Of a stretch of DNA of 6,713 nt, positions 4,991 to 6,713 are shown piece by piece. The stretch is taken from assembly GCA_023434015.1 (NCBI GenBank), contig JAEYTM010000119.1:1-6713 (forward strand), written 5' to 3'. The notes below the pieces were generated by a model. The model was not told where the DNA came from. It did not search any database and saw only the letters and a list, made by a program, of their open reading frames with translations. Positions within the stretch are counted from its first letter, which is position 1. Every line of letters starts with the position of its first letter. The translations under genes were made by a program, and so were the position numbers. The DNA comes from Pseudomonadota bacterium (GTDB lineage: Bacteria > Pseudomonadota > Alphaproteobacteria > Caulobacterales > Caulobacteraceae).

Positions 4991-6562
4991 TCAGAAGGCG
5001 TACTGGGTGCGCAGCGACCAGATGTTCAGCTCCTGGCCGATCTGGGCGCCAGCGGGCGGAGTCAGGGCGCCGGCCCCGAAAACGGTCCCGCCGGGCGAGA
5101 GCCGGTCCACCTCGACGCGCTGGTAGTCGGCGAGGAACCGGACGTTGTTGTTCGGGTACCAGTTCAGCCCGAGGCTGAGGATCTGCTGGCGGCCGCCGCG
5201 GATCGCGCCCAGCACCGGCGCGGTTCCCACCGATCCCGCGCGGTAGTTGAAATCCATGTCCGACCAGCGGGCCGCCAGCTCCCAGACGCCCCAGCTGCGG
5301 CCGTCGAGGTCGAACGGGTTGACCACCCGCGGGGTGTCGAACCCGCCGTTGGCGGCGACGTAGCGGCGCGGCTCGCCGGTGATCGTCCAGGCCCCCTGGA
5401 CGTACCAGCCGTCGAAGTTCGGGTCGGGCAGGGTGCTGGCCCGGCGCTGCAGGTCGAACCAGAAGTACTCCGCCTGCACCGACAGGGCGCGGTGCTGGGC
5501 GCCGAGCTCCAGGCCATAGACGGACAGGCCGGAGGAATTGATCGAGCCGGTGTCGATCAGCCGGGTCCCGTCGACGCGCAGCTCGGGCCGCTCGCGGATG
5601 CGCAGCGGCGTCGGCGCGCCGTCCGGCCCGACGTCCGGGCCGGTCGCGGCCGGGCGGACCACCACATTGACGCTGGCCCCGACGTGCAGCAGCCCTTCAT
5701 CGGTCTTGAGCGGCAGATAGGAGGCGCGGCCGATCAGGCCGAGCTGGTCGTCGAAGGTGGACGTGCCCACCAGGTTGCCGGTGACGGCCGTGAACAGGCT
5801 CCAGCGCTCGCCGTTGCTCATGGCCGCGAGGCCCGCGCGACCGTCGCTGCCGGCCAGGCCGCGGACGATCTCGACCACCGCCGGCCGTTCCAGGAACAGC
5901 AGCGAACTGCTGGAGGTGGCGTCGTCGAAACTGGTCACCGCCGCGAAGGCGCCGGCCCGCAGCTTGATCGGGTCGAAGCCGGTGTAGTCCAGATAGGCGT
6001 TGATGATCCGGCCGGATTCCTCGGTGCCCGAGCCGCCGACGTCGGTGAGGATGTTGTAGACCCAGTCGCCCCACAGCCGGCCCTCGACGCCGAAGCGCAC
6101 CCGTCGGAAGTTGACGCCCTCCGCCAGGTCGCGAGCGTGGTCGGCCTCGCCGGCGTCGCCGAACGAACCGCGCCGGAAGTCGCTGGACAGCGGACCGGCG
6201 CCGGCCTGGTCGTAGCGCGCCGCGTCGATCTGCACGACACCGCGCAGAGAGGCGGAGAATTCCTTGTCGGCGGTGGCCAGGGTCGGCCGGCCGTTGGCCA
6301 GGGTGGCCTGGGCGACGGTCGGCTCCGGCTTGGGCGGCGCGGCGGCCTCGGCCTGCGCCTTCACCTGGCGGATTTCCGCCTCCAGCTCGCTGTTACGCCG
6401 CTCCAGGGCCTCCAGCCGGCCCATCAGCGACAGGAACTGCTCCTGGCTGACCCCGACCGGCGGGGCCCCGGCCGTGGCCATCGGCTGCGCATGGACCGCC
6501 GCCGGCAGGACGACGGCCGGAACGCAGGCGAACGCCACCCGCCGCCAGCTGGCTTCTCCCAT
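4991..6562 (-). CDS. OprO/OprP-type outer-membrane porin, first gene of the sulfate operon
   Basis: A predicted 523-residue outer-membrane beta-barrel porin of the phosphate-selective porin O/P type. A Sec signal peptide occupies residues 1-25 (RR, hydrophobic core, then AVHA before Gln26). A short coiled coil follows at about 39-75 (heptad-like LMGRLEALERRNSELEAEI), then an Ala/Pro linker, and the barrel starts near residue 100 (FSASLRGVVQIDAARY). The stretch FRRVRFGVEGRLWGDW (152-167) is typical of the family, as is the C-terminal strand ending QYAF, whose terminal Phe is the Omp assembly signal. GAGGGAGA lies 6 nt before the ATG at 6562, which also gives a sensible signal peptide; the frame is open 50 codons further upstream without one. 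Known members take up phosphate or polyphosphate, but its position 22 bp before sbp suggests sulfate or another oxyanion here. Selectivity is not visible in the sequence. Confidence 0.92.
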   Translation of the reverse strand: MGEASWRRVAFACVPAVVLPAAVHAQPMATAGAPPVGVSQEQFLSLMGRLEALERRNSELEAEIRQVKAQAEAAAPPKPEPTVAQATLANGRPTLATADKEFSASLRGVVQIDAARYDQAGAGPLSSDFRRGSFGDAGEADHARDLAEGVNFRRVRFGVEGRLWGDWVYNILTDVGGSGTEESGRIINAYLDYTGFDPIKLRAGAFAAVTSFDDATSSSSLLFLERPAVVEIVRGLAGSDGRAGLAAMSNGERWSLFTAVTGNLVGTSTFDDQLGLIGRASYLPLKTDEGLLHVGASVNVVVRPAATGPDVGPDGAPTPLRIRERPELRVDGTRLIDTGSINSSGLSVYGLELGAQHRALSVQAEYFWFDLQRRASTLPDPNFDGWYVQGAWTITGEPRRYVAANGGFDTPRVVNPFDLDGRSWGVWELAARWSDMDFNYRAGSVGTAPVLGAIRGGRQQILSLGLNWYPNNNVRFLADYQRVEVDRLSPGGTVFGAGALTPPAGAQIGQELNIWSLRTQYAF

Positions 6563-6568
6563 CGACCG

Positions 6569-6576
6569 TCTCCCTC
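6569..6576 (-). promoter_or_regulatory. Ribosome binding site that decides the porin start
   Basis: Reads GAGGGAGA on the minus strand, 6 nt before the ATG at 6562. With the signal peptide beginning right after that ATG, it rules out the 50-codon upstream extension of the frame. Confidence 0.7.
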
Positions 6577-6585
6577 GCACCACAA

Positions 6586-6605
6586 GCGGCCGGACCCTAG
6601 GCCGC
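6586..6605 (-). repeat. Second leader hairpin before the porin gene
   Basis: A perfect 6-bp inverted repeat, GCGGCC (6586-6591) and GGCCGC (6600-6605), around an 8-nt loop. In RNA it would form a strong GC hairpin ending 9 nt before the ribosome binding site. It has no U-tract, so it is not a standard terminator. It could be an operator, a leader element, or chance in GC-rich DNA. Confidence 0.4.
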
Positions 6606-6609
6606 CAAT

Positions 6610-6628
6610 CCCCACAAGGTAAGTGGGG
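6610..6628 (-). repeat. First leader hairpin before the porin gene
   Basis: A perfect 6-bp inverted repeat, CCCCAC (6610-6615) and GTGGGG (6623-6628), around a 7-nt loop, only 4 nt from the second hairpin. It lies just downstream of the candidate -10, so it would be at the very 5' end of the transcript or act as an operator over the start site. Confidence 0.4.
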
Positions 6629-6636
6629 TTGTCCTG

Positions 6637-6644
6637 GCTCTAGC
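6637..6644 (-). promoter_or_regulatory. Candidate -10 element of the porin-sulfate operon promoter
   Basis: On the minus strand this reads GCTAGAGC, matching 7 of 8 positions of the Caulobacter-type -10 consensus GCTANAWC. No TTGACG-like -35 box is found at a suitable distance, which would fit a promoter needing an activator. An odd palindrome AGAA-A-TTCT (6648-6656) lies just upstream. A transcript starting near 6630 would have a leader of about 68 nt. Predicted by eye. Confidence 0.35.
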
Positions 6645-6713
6645 CTTAGAAATTCTGGCTGTTGTGGCGAGAAGAAAATACGCCCGCGATGGCGGGGCTG
6701 GCGACCGGACACC

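Noticed and set aside
3994..5178. 394-residue plus-strand ORF opposite sbp
   Set aside because: Antisense to a complete sulfate-binding protein with intact signature motifs; no plausible start context or fold.
1145..6562. Alternative identity as a molybdate, phosphate or iron ABC importer
   Set aside because: NPKTSGGAR and SYDPTRELY in the binding protein, two distinct permeases of the CysT and CysW types, and the CysA-type ATPase all point to sulfate/thiosulfate.
4859..6622. 587-residue plus-strand ORF opposite the porin
   Set aside because: Long open frames opposite coding DNA are expected at this GC content; the minus-strand frame has a signal peptide, barrel pattern and C-terminal Phe.
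6563..6712. 50-codon upstream extension of the porin frame
   Set aside because: It would bury the signal peptide, has no ribosome binding site visible, and runs through the predicted promoter and leader.

Overview
The window is very GC-rich. Its coding style, its promoter-like motifs close to the Caulobacter housekeeping consensus (TTGACGS / GCTANAWC), and its mix of genes suggest a chromosomal segment of an alphaproteobacterium, probably of the Caulobacterales (Caulobacter / Phenylobacterium / Brevundimonas-like). The lineage is inferred from style and gene content only. I see no insertion sequence, prophage, CRISPR array, tRNA or rRNA.

Layout. Bases 26-334 (+) encode a short acidic protein I do not recognise. 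Bases 348-599 (-) encode a small His- and Cys-containing hypothetical protein, convergent with the first gene. Bases 600-725 are a 126-bp divergent intergenic region with a good candidate promoter for osmC (726-1148, +), an OsmC-type peroxiredoxin with both active-site cysteines. The rest, on the minus strand from 6562 down to 1145, is one tightly packed sulfate-uptake operon: OprO/OprP-type porin, sbp (lipoprotein-type sulfate-binding protein), cysT, cysW, cysA. The junctions are a 22-bp gap (porin/sbp), a 4-bp GTGA overlap (sbp/cysT), a 4-bp ATGA overlap (cysT/cysW) and a predicted 29-bp overlap (cysW/cysA). The operon ends head-on against osmC, with one CTAG tetranucleotide serving as stop codon on both strands.

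How the genes fit together. The five minus-strand genes form an inferred route for sulfate (or thiosulfate): across the outer membrane by the porin, capture in the periplasm by the anchored binding protein, and ATP-driven import through CysT/CysW powered by CysA. The porin family is best known for phosphate selectivity, so sulfate use here is inferred from the operon. OsmC detoxifies organic hydroperoxides and is probably transcribed separately.

What deserves a second look: the porin at the head of the sulfate operon; the lipoprotein-type and possibly Tat-type export signal on Sbp; a leader before the porin with two adjacent 6-bp hairpins and repeated CCACAA/TTGTGG words; and the small Cys/His protein next to osmC. 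I found no convincing evidence of a wholly new system; most of the window is a well-organised version of a known pathway.
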